Shown: piece by piece, positions 34,705 to 43,087 of the stretch
How positions within the stretch are numbered: position 1 is the first letter of the stretch
How the letters are laid out: each line of letters starts with the position of its first letter
Assembly: GCA_040222275.1 (NCBI GenBank)
Contig: JAVKDJ010000072.1
Span: 62,001 to 126,000, forward strand
Direction: 5' to 3'
Source: CAXBNB01 sp040222275
GTDB lineage: Bacteria > Bacteroidota > Bacteroidia > Cytophagales > Cyclobacteriaceae
DNA length: 64,000 nucleotides
Notes under the pieces: generated by a model
The model's input: the letters and a program-made list of their open reading frames with translations, nothing else
Databases searched by the model: none
What the model was told of the DNA's origin: nothing
Position numbers and translations under genes: made by a program

Positions 34705-34836
34705 GATGGAGCGCATTTGCAATGCGTTCCCTCTATCATCAACTACATTTGATTGGACTTGCCTGTCCACCAATTTTTTGGATAAGTACAAGGTTTCCTA
34801 ATTTTAGCATTCGGACGCATTGCAAATGCGCCCGAT
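34705..34836. repeat. BIME copy E9
   Basis: Type A pair with perfect palindromes (GGAGCGCATTTGCAATGCG left, GGACGCATTGCAAATGCGCC right) and spacer GGACTTGCCTGTCCACCAA. Nearly identical to E11, including the TTTCCAT just before it. Confidence 0.9.
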
Positions 34837-34870
34837 CAGAGGTATTGTCTTCTTTTTCATTGAAGTTTTG

Positions 34871-34986
34871 GTCGAGTGCATTTGCATTGTTTCCTTTGCT
34901 ATCTTTGAAGTTATTTGCTGTCCAGTTTTTGGACAAGTCGAGTTTTTTTAATTCATAAGGTGGACGCATTACAAATGCGCCCGATC
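34871..34986. repeat. BIME copy E10
   Basis: Type B pair (left GAGTGCATTTGCATTG, right GGACGCATTACAAATGCGCCCGATC), 35 bases after E9. Third copy of the spacer seen in E7 and E8. Confidence 0.85.
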
Positions 34987-35042
34987 AACTAGGATGATTT
35001 GACTCGAAACGTTAAGGATATTTTTGAAAATATTTTTGATTA

Positions 35043-35411
35043 ATGAAAAGGCTTTTAACTCAAATAGTACCATTGCATTTAGGAATCAGTTTCTTGAATT
35101 TCTTTGTGTTAGTTGTTTTGGTGCTTGTGAGGATGGTTAACAACAACGAAAATTGGACTTACCTTCAATTTTATACCTATTTGTGGTGGTTTATTTTGGC
35201 TTTGACAACCCTTCAAATAATCATGATTTTCTTTATATGTATAAGGAATGTTGTACGACAAAAATACCTTAGTGCATTTAAGGCATTTTGTTTTTTTGCA
35301 CTGCTCATTTTTTACGCATATGGACAATCTATTTTTTTCTTTATTTCGGTTGCAACGGTCCCATCGCCAGCAGATCATAAAATAAACCATTCAAATAATA
35401 CAACTAACTAA
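35043..35411 (+). CDS. hypothetical membrane protein (122 aa)
   Basis: Small inner-membrane protein with three predicted membrane helices (about residues 11-30, 45-66 and 80-105; LGISFLNFFVLVVLVLVRM, LWWFILALTTLQIIMIFFIC, FCFFALLIFYAYGQSIFFFI) and a short polar tail. No family recognised. AT-rich. Lies between repeats E10 and E11, with type A copies E9 and E11 as direct repeats further out, so it may be a cargo cassette of the island. A real gene is likely from the ATG start and the consistent membrane pattern, but no function can be given. Confidence 0.6.
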   Translation: MKRLLTQIVPLHLGISFLNFFVLVVLVLVRMVNNNENWTYLQFYTYLWWFILALTTLQIIMIFFICIRNVVRQKYLSAFKAFCFFALLIFYAYGQSIFFFISVATVPSPADHKINHSNNTTN

Positions 35412-35490
35412 AAAATAGGTGGAATCTTTTGCTCTTTTTCAAAAATTTTAAGCCTAATCGAAATAGACGAATTGACAGCAGAGTTTCCAT

Positions 35491-35626
35491 GATGGAGCGC
35501 ATTTGCAATGCGTTCCCTCTATCATCAACTACATTTGATTGGACTTGCCTGTCCACCAAATTTTTGGATAAGTACAGGGTTTCCTAATTTTAGCATTGGA
35601 ACGGACGCATTATAAATGCGCCCGAT
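35491..35626. repeat. BIME copy E11
   Basis: Type A pair, nearly identical to E9 in both palindromes and spacer. It is the last copy of the island and ends 22 bases before the stop of the FG-GAP gene on the opposite strand; it fills most of the gap 35412-35648. Confidence 0.9.
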
Positions 35627-35648
35627 CAGAGCAAACATCCTGCCTATG

Positions 35649-37589
35649 CTATAGGCCAGGTGCATAATAAAAATGTCCATCTTCAGCTCCGATCACCAGC
35701 TCGGGTTTTCCATCGTTGTTCCAGTCCACCACTGTGGGGCTGGTGGTGTGGCCGGCTAGTTTGTGGCTGTAGAGATAGCCACGGTTTTTAAAGGTAGTAG
35801 TGCCATTGGCCTCACCGATGTTTTCATAAAATTCTATGTTCTTGCTGTTGGCCAACAGGTCAAGGTCACCGTCCTGGTCCCAGTCGGTGAAGGCAATTTT
35901 CCTGCGGCCACTTCTGCCCGCTTCACGGTCGTTGAGCCGCAAGAGGCCATCATTTTCAGTGGCATTAGCATCCCTGAATATCCTTTGCCCTGGTTTGAGC
36001 CAAAGTTTGCCCTTTTTCTTAAATCTTTCGAAAAATGCCAGGTACCCCTCATGGTCGAGCATCACCAGATCCATAAGGCCGTCCTGGTTCCAGTCGATGG
36101 CATACGGGGTTGTCCTCCATTGGGTGGCCAGTTCGTCTTTTGCAGGGTTCCACCAGTTCCAGGCGGGCTTGGGCGGATTGTTGCCAGACCAATCCATTTT
36201 CACTCCACCCATTTTCGTGAGCATTGGTGCGCCTTTTTTTCCAGAGTTTTTATACCATACTACTTTCCCCCAGATAGAATTAACCAAAATGTCTTTGAGG
36301 CCATCTCCATCCCAATCAGCTACCGACAAGGTAGTATATCCCCATTTTCGCTCACATGGCCCTTGTATGGAGCCATTTTCACCAGCCATAATACGTATCA
36401 CCTGACCATCTGCCTCGAGGTATTGCGGAAAGCCCCACCTGGGGTCAGTACCTCCGCCCAGGTTTTCGACAAAGCTGATATAACCTGCCGAGTTGCCACA
36501 GATCAGGTCTTCATCCCCATCGTCATCCCAATCTACTCCAAAAGGCGTCACCAAAGCACCAAATTTTAAATGACCGCTTCGTTGCTGTATATAGACCGGG
36601 GATTTGAAAACCGGCATGCTTCCTTCGGATTGCCCGGTATTTTCCAGCATGACTACCCGCCCATCTTCATCACCTACTATCAGGTCGATAGAGCCATCGG
36701 AGTTCCAATCGAGGGCTACTGGCCGCATCATCTCCAGGTCCATTCTGATAATGCCTTCATTGTTTTTAAGAAAACGCCCTTTGGCATACTTTGGGTTTTC
36801 CCTGCTGCCGGTATTTTCAAACCATGTGAATTGATCTACAAATTCCCCGCAAATAATGTCCAGATCGCCATCACCATCGAAATCGGCCATGTTGGGAGTC
36901 GTATTGCCATATACATCTATGGGCTGTTCGCCAGCTTCCAGTTTTCCCATATTGGTGTATTTCCCATCCTCATTGAGCAGCAGATACAGGTAGCCCCTGA
37001 GGTTGCCATTAGTCCATTCCCCTTTTTCGTTGAAGGCATTGTCCCATCCATATTCACTCCAGTCGTCTATGCCGACTATGAGGTCCAGGTCTCCGTCGTT
37101 TTCATAGTCCACATACTTCCAGTCGCTAAAGCGCTTTTTGGGATGTTGATCATGTATTTCTGCTGCATTGTAGATTCCTACAGGTCGGGTGTATCCGTAT
37201 CGGCGAAAATTTTCATATTCCACACCTGGCCCCAACACACGCGGTTCCCCATTCACATAAGATACCGACACATTTCTCATGCCATCACCAATCCGGACTG
37301 GTTTTTCGAAAATTGGGCTGCTATCACCACTTTTCGAGCGGTTTTCGAACAGAAAAGTCCCGTTGAAAGGTACATCGGTACAGGAAACTACCATGTCGAT
37401 ATCCCCATCCTGGTCATAGTCCATGGGCAAGGGGTTGGCCCAAAGGCCCACCGCCAGGTCGCTGTATGGTTCCGGGCTATTGAAGGAGAGTCTCATAAGC
37501 CCATCACTTTCGGGTTGGGCATAAAGGAATGTGCTGAAGGTCAAAAGAAGACAGGCAGCCAATTGGGGCATTTTCATTTCGTTTGTCAT
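35649..37589 (-). CDS. exported FG-GAP/VCBS beta-propeller protein
   Basis: Extracellular or periplasmic protein built of FG-GAP repeats. The start at ATG 37589 (MTNEMKMPQ) or at 37577 gives a signal peptide ending LLLTFSTFLYAQ; the frame stays open to 37655 but the extra 22 residues are not signal-like. At least eight calcium-binding DxDxDGDxD-type motifs are seen (DYDQDGDIDMV, DYENDGDLDLIVG, DFDGDGDLDIICG, DWNSDGSIDLIVG, DWDDDGDEDLICG, DWDGDGLKDILV, DWNQDGLMDLV, DWDQDGDLDLLA, DWNNDGKPELVIG), indicating a propeller of seven or more blades. No catalytic domain is visible. It follows the esterase-like gene by about 70 bp and is probably co-transcribed with it. Confidence 0.88.
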   Translation of the reverse strand: MTNEMKMPQLAACLLLTFSTFLYAQPESDGLMRLSFNSPEPYSDLAVGLWANPLPMDYDQDGDIDMVVSCTDVPFNGTFLFENRSKSGDSSPIFEKPVRIGDGMRNVSVSYVNGEPRVLGPGVEYENFRRYGYTRPVGIYNAAEIHDQHPKKRFSDWKYVDYENDGDLDLIVGIDDWSEYGWDNAFNEKGEWTNGNLRGYLYLLLNEDGKYTNMGKLEAGEQPIDVYGNTTPNMADFDGDGDLDIICGEFVDQFTWFENTGSRENPKYAKGRFLKNNEGIIRMDLEMMRPVALDWNSDGSIDLIVGDEDGRVVMLENTGQSEGSMPVFKSPVYIQQRSGHLKFGALVTPFGVDWDDDGDEDLICGNSAGYISFVENLGGGTDPRWGFPQYLEADGQVIRIMAGENGSIQGPCERKWGYTTLSVADWDGDGLKDILVNSIWGKVVWYKNSGKKGAPMLTKMGGVKMDWSGNNPPKPAWNWWNPAKDELATQWRTTPYAIDWNQDGLMDLVMLDHEGYLAFFERFKKKGKLWLKPGQRIFRDANATENDGLLRLNDREAGRSGRRKIAFTDWDQDGDLDLLANSKNIEFYENIGEANGTTTFKNRGYLYSHKLAGHTTSPTVVDWNNDGKPELVIGAEDGHFYYAPGL

Positions 37590-37660
37590 TTTGATTGGAA
37601 TGTGTCTTGTTGGTAGATTGTTAAACTTTGAATGGATTGGCAGGTGTATGGCCATTAAGC

Positions 37661-38818
37661 TTAATAATTGATCTTGAGGTATTTCAATACAGCTTCATCC
37701 CCCTTTAGGGCTTTGGGTGGAATGGGGTGATCGGCGTTGAATACCTTGAGTTCATCCATAGGGAGAATGGTTACAAAATCTTCCTGATACCCGTTGGAGT
37801 AGGGGATGTTACCACTTCTTAAGGAAAGATGGTGTGCCAGGAAGTTGTAGGCAGATGCTCTTTTGGAAGGGCCATAATCGTGCCTTTCCATCGGCAGGTG
37901 TACGTTTTCTACTTTGTGTTCCGCATCGTATAGTGCATATACTTTTTGAATATAAGGGTACTCAATGCGCGGTGTATTTCGTGTCCAGTCATTGCCATTG
38001 GATATCAGTAGCATTGGACGTGGGGCGCACAGCGCAGCAATTTCCACATTGCTTGTCTGATGGTTGGTACTTTTGTGTACAGGCATGCCACTTTCGCACA
38101 CACAGCCACCAAAAAAATGGGCAGACACCTGCACCACGGGTACCGATACTTTTATCCTGTCGTCCAGTGCCGTGAGCATGAAAGTTTGGGTACCACCACC
38201 GGAACCGCCCGTCATGCCTATGCGGTCGGCATCCACATCCGGGCGTGATAGCAGGTATTCCAGCACACGCTTGCTGTTCCAGGTTTGTAGCAGCAGTGCT
38301 ATTGGGATTTTGTGGTCCACTTGCAGGGACTCTCCCCTGCCAACCATGTCATAAGCAAAAACAACGGCTCCCATTCTGGCCAACACCGCACTACGTATTT
38401 GCACATCTTCCAGTAGCCTTTTGTCTGGTTTGTGTCCATGAGGGCACAAGATGCCGGCATATTTACCTTGCCCCGAGACTGGACGGTAGAGGTTGCCGGT
38501 AACATAAAAACCAGGAAAGCTTTCAATGGATATATTTTCGACGATGTAGCCATCCATTTCCCGTGTGCTGTGAATGATCGGGTTGAAGTTTCCTTTGATA
38601 TCGGGCATTTTGTTCAACTGCATGCCTTCGCGAATGCCTCGTTTGATCCGTTCGGCGCGTTGCTGCCAGGAGTTTTGGTCGCTCCATTCCGTGGCAAATT
38701 TTTTCAGCATCAGATTTCCTTCATCTTCCGACCAGTGCCTGCCAACACAAAGCATGTCGTTCTGGCTATAAAGGTTGAGGCTGAAACAGGTGAGAATTAA
38801 TGCTAGTATTGGCTTCAT
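37661..38818 (-). CDS. secreted alpha/beta hydrolase, acetylxylan-esterase-like
   Basis: A 385-residue serine hydrolase with signal peptide MKPILALILTCFSLNLYSQ. The nucleophile elbow is GGSGGG in RIGMTGGSGGGTQT; the oxyanion/first motif is AGILCPHGHKPDKR; the acid is probably in LLISNGNDWTRNTP; the catalytic His is in ERHDYGPSKR. The pattern fits the acetylxylan esterase/dienelactone hydrolase-like group common in glycan loci. Located 2.8 kb downstream of the xylose operon on the same strand but separated by other genes, so a link with xylan is only suggestive. Probably one transcript with the FG-GAP gene. Confidence 0.82.
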   Translation of the reverse strand: MKPILALILTCFSLNLYSQNDMLCVGRHWSEDEGNLMLKKFATEWSDQNSWQQRAERIKRGIREGMQLNKMPDIKGNFNPIIHSTREMDGYIVENISIESFPGFYVTGNLYRPVSGQGKYAGILCPHGHKPDKRLLEDVQIRSAVLARMGAVVFAYDMVGRGESLQVDHKIPIALLLQTWNSKRVLEYLLSRPDVDADRIGMTGGSGGGTQTFMLTALDDRIKVSVPVVQVSAHFFGGCVCESGMPVHKSTNHQTSNVEIAALCAPRPMLLISNGNDWTRNTPRIEYPYIQKVYALYDAEHKVENVHLPMERHDYGPSKRASAYNFLAHHLSLRSGNIPYSNGYQEDFVTILPMDELKVFNADHPIPPKALKGDEAVLKYLKINY

Positions 38819-38883
38819 GGTAGGGTTTTAATGTTGCAATTAAGATTATTCGATTCCTAATTTAGGGAAAAAAGTTTTAATGG

Positions 38884-38915
38884 GTATTGAGTACAGAGTA
38901 TTGGGTACTGAGTAC
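38884..38915. repeat. short imperfect tandem repeat
   Basis: GTATTGAGTAC (38884-38894), GTATTGGGTAC (38898-38908) and TGAGTAC (38909-38915) follow one another in the gap between the esterase and the bestrophin gene. It is a simple-sequence tract of no known role. Confidence 0.5.
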
Positions 38916-38920
38916 ATAGG

Positions 38921-39816
38921 TTAGAGGACAAAGTAATCATCTTGTGGTAGGGGTAATGGCACGTCTTTTTCACCCAACAATTGTTTGATGTTGATTTCGA
39001 TGGTACGGGCTATGCTCGTCACAGCGGTATCACTCGGCCTGTTCCTGAAAGGGTCTTGCAAGTGATAGGCAGAGTTTTCGAGTAAAAAGAATACCAGGGA
39101 AAAAAGCAGGAGCAGTGGTATTTCTATGGCCAGGGATTGGGCCCCTAGGGATACCGACAATAGAATAACAAAGAGGAAGATGGTCCAGCGCAGGATCATT
39201 CTATATTTGGGGGGAAAGACCGTGTTGTTGATCCTTTCAGCTTTCCCCATGGAATCGCACAGCCGCACGAGCGTATTGTCCAGTTGCACATGTTTGTTAG
39301 GATTAAGTTGTTTTTTTGCACCAGGTCGTTGATGTCCCCGGCATTGAGCTGGATCAGTGCGAGGGGCTTGTTGCCAAATTTTTCCAGGTGTTTTAAGTCT
39401 TCTTCGGACATGTAGTTTTCCAGATTGGCAAATGGGTCGAGCCCCCTTAGGGACTGGCCGAGGCAGTAGCACCAGGCGATTTGCCTAAAAGCAAGTTTTT
39501 TGATCGATTGTCCATCACTTGTTGGGGAAAGAAAAGTTTGTAATTGGATGGTGAAGCTTCGGGAGTCGTTGACAATGGCCCCCCAGACTTTTCTTGCTTC
39601 CCACCACCGGTCATAAGACTGTCCCATTTTAAAAGAGAGCAAAACTGAAATGGCCGTACCCAAAAAGGCAGGAATGGCCAGTGGAACCTCAAATGTATCC
39701 GGATCTACTTTGGACATTAAAAAGTGTGAAAGCAAACCGATGCTCAATACAAATAGTATTTCGAATTTGATATCAAAAAAGATGTATTTGAACGGGATTC
39801 TTTTGTTTAATACCAT
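38921..39816 (-). pseudogene. bestrophin-family chloride channel with one frameshift
   Basis: Two overlapping reverse frames together make one bestrophin (about 298 residues). The first (from 39816) has MVLNKRIPFKYIFFDIKFEILF, then LAIPAFLGTAISVLLSFKMGQSYDRWWEARKVWG, a hallmark of the family; after DLVQ (codon 167) homology continues in the other frame with NKHVQLDNTLVRLCDSMGKAERI, NTVFPPKYRMILRW and the last membrane segments to 38921. The switch point is a run of seven A (T on the + strand, 39311-39317), and one added base restores a single frame. The zero-frame sequence there is A AAA AAC, a canonical -1 slippery heptamer. A sequencing error or a true null mutation is the simplest reading; programmed slippage is possible. 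Confidence 0.85.
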
Positions 39817-39882
39817 ATTGGTAAATTAGGTTGCTTGTGAACTGTGAAAATTGTTTTCGTCTGGTTTTGTTTGGTGCAGGGT

Positions 39883-41256
39883 TTACTTATCAACAGAATA
39901 CTTTGCGATTTTGGCCAGCTTTTTGTCAATGTCCTCACGGCTCAGCCACTTGCCCCTTACCATCACCCCGTCGGGGTTTTTTAGGTTGTTTAGGTCTTCC
40001 AAGGGGTTGGCAGCCAGCAGGATCAGATCGGCACTGGCACCTTCTATCACTTCTCCGAACTGTCCTTTCTGTCCAAAAAAGACCGCAGGGTTGATGGTGC
40101 CAATCTGTACGGCCTCCAGTGGGGTAAGGCCGGCATTGATCATGCCTTGAAGTTCATGATGGATAGAGAAGCCAGGCACGTTGAATACCTGTGGGGCGTC
40201 AGAACCCAGGAGTAGCCCCGGGCTACTTTGTTGTAGCTCATAGATCAGCTTGTTCCTGATCTCGTTGAAACGCCCCCATTGATCGGCATTGTATTTTTCG
40301 TTTCCGATGATACGAGCTTTGCTTTCCGTCCATTGCTCAATAGTGGATTGCGGCATATATTTCATTTCTGGAGCCTGGGCATATATTTCCGGGTCTTCAG
40401 GAGAAAACCACCTGTCGAAAAGGCTTTGTGTCGGCACTACCCACACATTATGTTTTTTGGTAAGTGCCACGAGCTCCTCAATCATGCCTTCATCAGCCAG
40501 CTGGGTAAAATTGTACCCGAAAAAACCATTTTCATTGGGTACTACATTGGCACTTTCAGGAACCAGCCCCTCCAGATAGCCATCTACATGGTCAATAGAG
40601 GTGTACTGGCTTTGGATGGCCCTGCGAATGCCCACATCTACCGGCACATGCCCGGCAAAAGGAATGCCCACCTCATTGGCAGTTTTTACCAACTCTTCAA
40701 AAACCTCTAATTTGATGCCTGGGTGTATTTTCAGAAAATCATAACCATCCTTTCCATATCCTGTTACTTTGGCCCTGGCTTCTTCTGGTGTTTTTATGGT
40801 GTTTCCATTCAAAGATGGGCTGGAGGTGTAGATTCTTGGGCTCAGGATTTCGTTGTTCTGTGCCTGTTGGCGCAGAGTGAGGTGGTGTGGGTGGCCAAGC
40901 ATTCCCCTGATGGTGGTCACGCCATTGGACAGGTATAGGAACAGCATGTTTTCAATATGCTCCTTTCCGGCTGGTTCTGGTGGTATGTGGGCGTGCATTT
41001 CTGCCAGGCCAGGCATGATATATTTTCCCGTGCCGTCTATTGATTTGGTGTTCTTGGAAAGCTCAAAAGCTTTGTCCGATATGCTGATGATCCTTCCTGA
41101 GTCAATGAGCAGGTATTTTTCCTGGTCAATGCTTCCATCCGCTACATTAACTATGTTGACGTTGTTAATGGCAATGGCCGATTTGCTGGTTTGCTGTTTC
41201 GGCGCTGGACTGGAACATGCCGCCAGCAGGCATAAAATTGGAATTAGTTTTTTCAT
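39883..41256 (-). CDS. amidohydrolase-family lipoprotein
   Basis: A 457-residue exported metal-dependent hydrolase (imidazolonepropionase-like branch of the amidohydrolase superfamily). Lipobox LLAACSS puts it at the membrane. Metal-site motifs: GLAEMHAHIP (HxH) after the IDGTGKYIMPG strand, AGHVPVDVG, SIDHVDGY and the Asp in LLLGSDAPQVF; LTPLEAVQIGTINPAVFFG and GASADLILLAANPLEDLNNL are the typical C-terminal pattern. The substrate (cyclic amide, dipeptide or other) is not known. It is on the same strand as the bestrophin gene downstream, which it precedes by 66 bp. Confidence 0.9.
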   Translation of the reverse strand: MKKLIPILCLLAACSSPAPKQQTSKSAIAINNVNIVNVADGSIDQEKYLLIDSGRIISISDKAFELSKNTKSIDGTGKYIMPGLAEMHAHIPPEPAGKEHIENMLFLYLSNGVTTIRGMLGHPHHLTLRQQAQNNEILSPRIYTSSPSLNGNTIKTPEEARAKVTGYGKDGYDFLKIHPGIKLEVFEELVKTANEVGIPFAGHVPVDVGIRRAIQSQYTSIDHVDGYLEGLVPESANVVPNENGFFGYNFTQLADEGMIEELVALTKKHNVWVVPTQSLFDRWFSPEDPEIYAQAPEMKYMPQSTIEQWTESKARIIGNEKYNADQWGRFNEIRNKLIYELQQSSPGLLLGSDAPQVFNVPGFSIHHELQGMINAGLTPLEAVQIGTINPAVFFGQKGQFGEVIEGASADLILLAANPLEDLNNLKNPDGVMVRGKWLSREDIDKKLAKIAKYSVDK

Positions 41257-41640
41257 GGGAATTAGACATATTTAGCTCAAACAGTTTTCCTGCAACCTAC
41301 CGATGTAAAAAAAAATCTGCCAACCCAACGGAAAACCCGGTTATTTCATGGAATTGTTGTTAAAGTTAATAAACCCAAATGACAATGAAGAATTTTAGGC
41401 TTAAGGTAATTGGTTCAGGTTGATCTGAACTACCCCGACATATCACGGGGTGTGATTTGCCTTTTGCAAAGTATGGATAGAAAGAAACTCTGTATAATAG
41501 ACGTGCTGTGCCCCAAATGTCCCTTGCCCGGCTATTTCAGATGATGCCCCCTTTTTTGGAAATAACGGTTTGGTGCAATTTTCCTAATGTCAGAGGTAGG
41601 TATAGTTTAAATGGTGCGTGGTACGCCTGAGGCTTAGGTT
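41257..41640. other. gene-free stretch between amidohydrolase and xylose operon
   Basis: No gene is seen here. Two small hairpins lie close together: GTTCAG/CTGAAC (41413-41430) and ACCCCG/CGGGGT (41432-41451), which may together end transcription of the xyl operon on the minus strand, though no T-run follows. The part near 41256 should contain the amidohydrolase promoter; none was recognised. Confidence 0.4.
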
Positions 41641-43020
41641 TTACTTTTGCCAGACATTTTCTATTTCTTCCAGGCTTTTGCCCTTCGTCTCGGGTACCAT
41701 TTTCCAAACAAAAAGGAAGGAAATCAGGCTCATCAAGCCATAAAAGCTATAGGTCATGCCACCGCTAAACTCCATCATTGCGGGATAGGTAGAGGAAATG
41801 AAATAGTTGGAGGCCCATTGTGCAGCAACTGCTATAGCCACAGCCCTTCCCCTGATTTTGTTGGGGAAAATTTCAGAAATCAATACCCAACATATTGGCC
41901 CCCATGACATCATAAAGGAAGCGGTGTAAACAATGATGAAAACGAGTGTGCTTATGCCTATGATTTTCATAAATGACAATGCACCAATGGCAAACATGCC
42001 TACGGCCATGCCTATTGACCCGATCATAAGAAGTGGCTTTCGCCCCCATCTATCTACGGTAAGGATGGCTACTACTGTGAAGGCCACATTGATCAACCCC
42101 ATGACCACCGTTTGCAGCATGGATGCGTCTTTGGCTGCTCCCATGCTTTCAAATATCCTGGGGGCATAGTAAAGGGCCACATTGATGCCCACAAACTGCT
42201 GAAACACAGAAAGCAAAATACCGATGATGATGACCACCTTGCCATAGGAAAAAAGTGCGGCTGAGTGATGTTCGATGGTGTCCTTTATTTCTGCCAAAAT
42301 AATTTTTGCTTTTTCGGCACCATTGATTTTCTCCAGCACCTGAAGTGCCTCGCTTTCTTTTTTGATCAGGGCGAGGTAGCGGGGTGTTTCGGGTACTATG
42401 AACAGCAGCAACCCAAATATTCCGGCAGGTATGGCTTCCGACCAAAACATCCTTCTCCAACCGATTTCATTGATCCATTCCAGGCTTTGTCCATTGGCTA
42501 TTCCCCAGTTGACGAAATACACCACGAGCATCCCGAAAATAATAGCAAACTGGTTGAGCGATACCAACCTTCCCCTTATTTCAGGCGGTGCAATTTCGCC
42601 TATATACATGGGGCAAACGGCTGACGCCAAGCCCACACCGATACCACCTATTACCCTATAGAAGTTGAACATATACAGCAACCCCATCGTTGGCTTGCCA
42701 CTTTCGAAAAACAAAAACTCCGGGTATCCCGAACCCAGTGCCGACAAAAAGAACAGAAAGGCTGCCAACATCAGGGATTTTCTTCGTCCAAGTTTGGAAG
42801 CAAACAAACCAGACAAAGCCCCGCCTATAATACAGCCAATCAGGGCACTGGATATAGTCGCCCCATGAACCCATGTACTTAGGCCAAGACTATCCACCAA
42901 AAAAGCCTGGATGGATTTGTCCGCACCGGATATTACAGCCGTGTCATAGCCAAACAGGAGGCCGCCGAGTGTTGCTACCAGGGTGATATATACGATATAG
43001 GATTTGTTGTGGGCTGACAT
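41641..43020 (-). CDS. xylE: sugar-porter MFS transporter, probable D-xylose:H+ symporter
   Basis: A 459-residue, twelve-helix major facilitator of the sugar porter family. Family signatures: GYDTAVISGAD in helix 1, RRKSLMLAAFLFF between helices 2 and 3, VGLASAVCPMYIGEIAPPEIRGRLVSLNQ, the PETPRYLALIKKESEA loop, QQFVGINVALYYAPRIF in helix 7, DRWGRKPLL, and the C-terminal PETKGKSLEEIE. Last gene of the xyl operon, 67 bp after xylA. Xylose is the expected substrate from the context; other pentoses or hexoses cannot be excluded from sequence alone. Confidence 0.92.
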   Translation of the reverse strand: MSAHNKSYIVYITLVATLGGLLFGYDTAVISGADKSIQAFLVDSLGLSTWVHGATISSALIGCIIGGALSGLFASKLGRRKSLMLAAFLFFLSALGSGYPEFLFFESGKPTMGLLYMFNFYRVIGGIGVGLASAVCPMYIGEIAPPEIRGRLVSLNQFAIIFGMLVVYFVNWGIANGQSLEWINEIGWRRMFWSEAIPAGIFGLLLFIVPETPRYLALIKKESEALQVLEKINGAEKAKIILAEIKDTIEHHSAALFSYGKVVIIIGILLSVFQQFVGINVALYYAPRIFESMGAAKDASMLQTVVMGLINVAFTVVAILTVDRWGRKPLLMIGSIGMAVGMFAIGALSFMKIIGISTLVFIIVYTASFMMSWGPICWVLISEIFPNKIRGRAVAIAVAAQWASNYFISSTYPAMMEFSGGMTYSFYGLMSLISFLFVWKMVPETKGKSLEEIENVWQK

Positions 43021-43087
43021 AGGAATAGGTAGGGATAGTTGAGGTGAGCTAAAAAGCCATTGCGGATTTTTAGCTCACTCAAGAAGT

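Noticed and set aside
34722..34969. Short open frames on both strands within repeats E9 and E10
   Set aside because: They are made almost fully of palindrome and spacer sequence, and recur in each repeat copy.
28686..35626. The repeated palindromes as a CRISPR array
   Set aside because: Spacing is irregular, the spacers are themselves repeated in three families, and the units come as inverted pairs next to a RAYT transposase, so they are REP/BIME elements. The real CRISPR locus starts at 63.6 kb.
36570..37616. Forward open frame of 348 codons
   Set aside because: It is antisense to the FG-GAP gene, whose repeats with DxDxDG motifs are clearly on the reverse strand.
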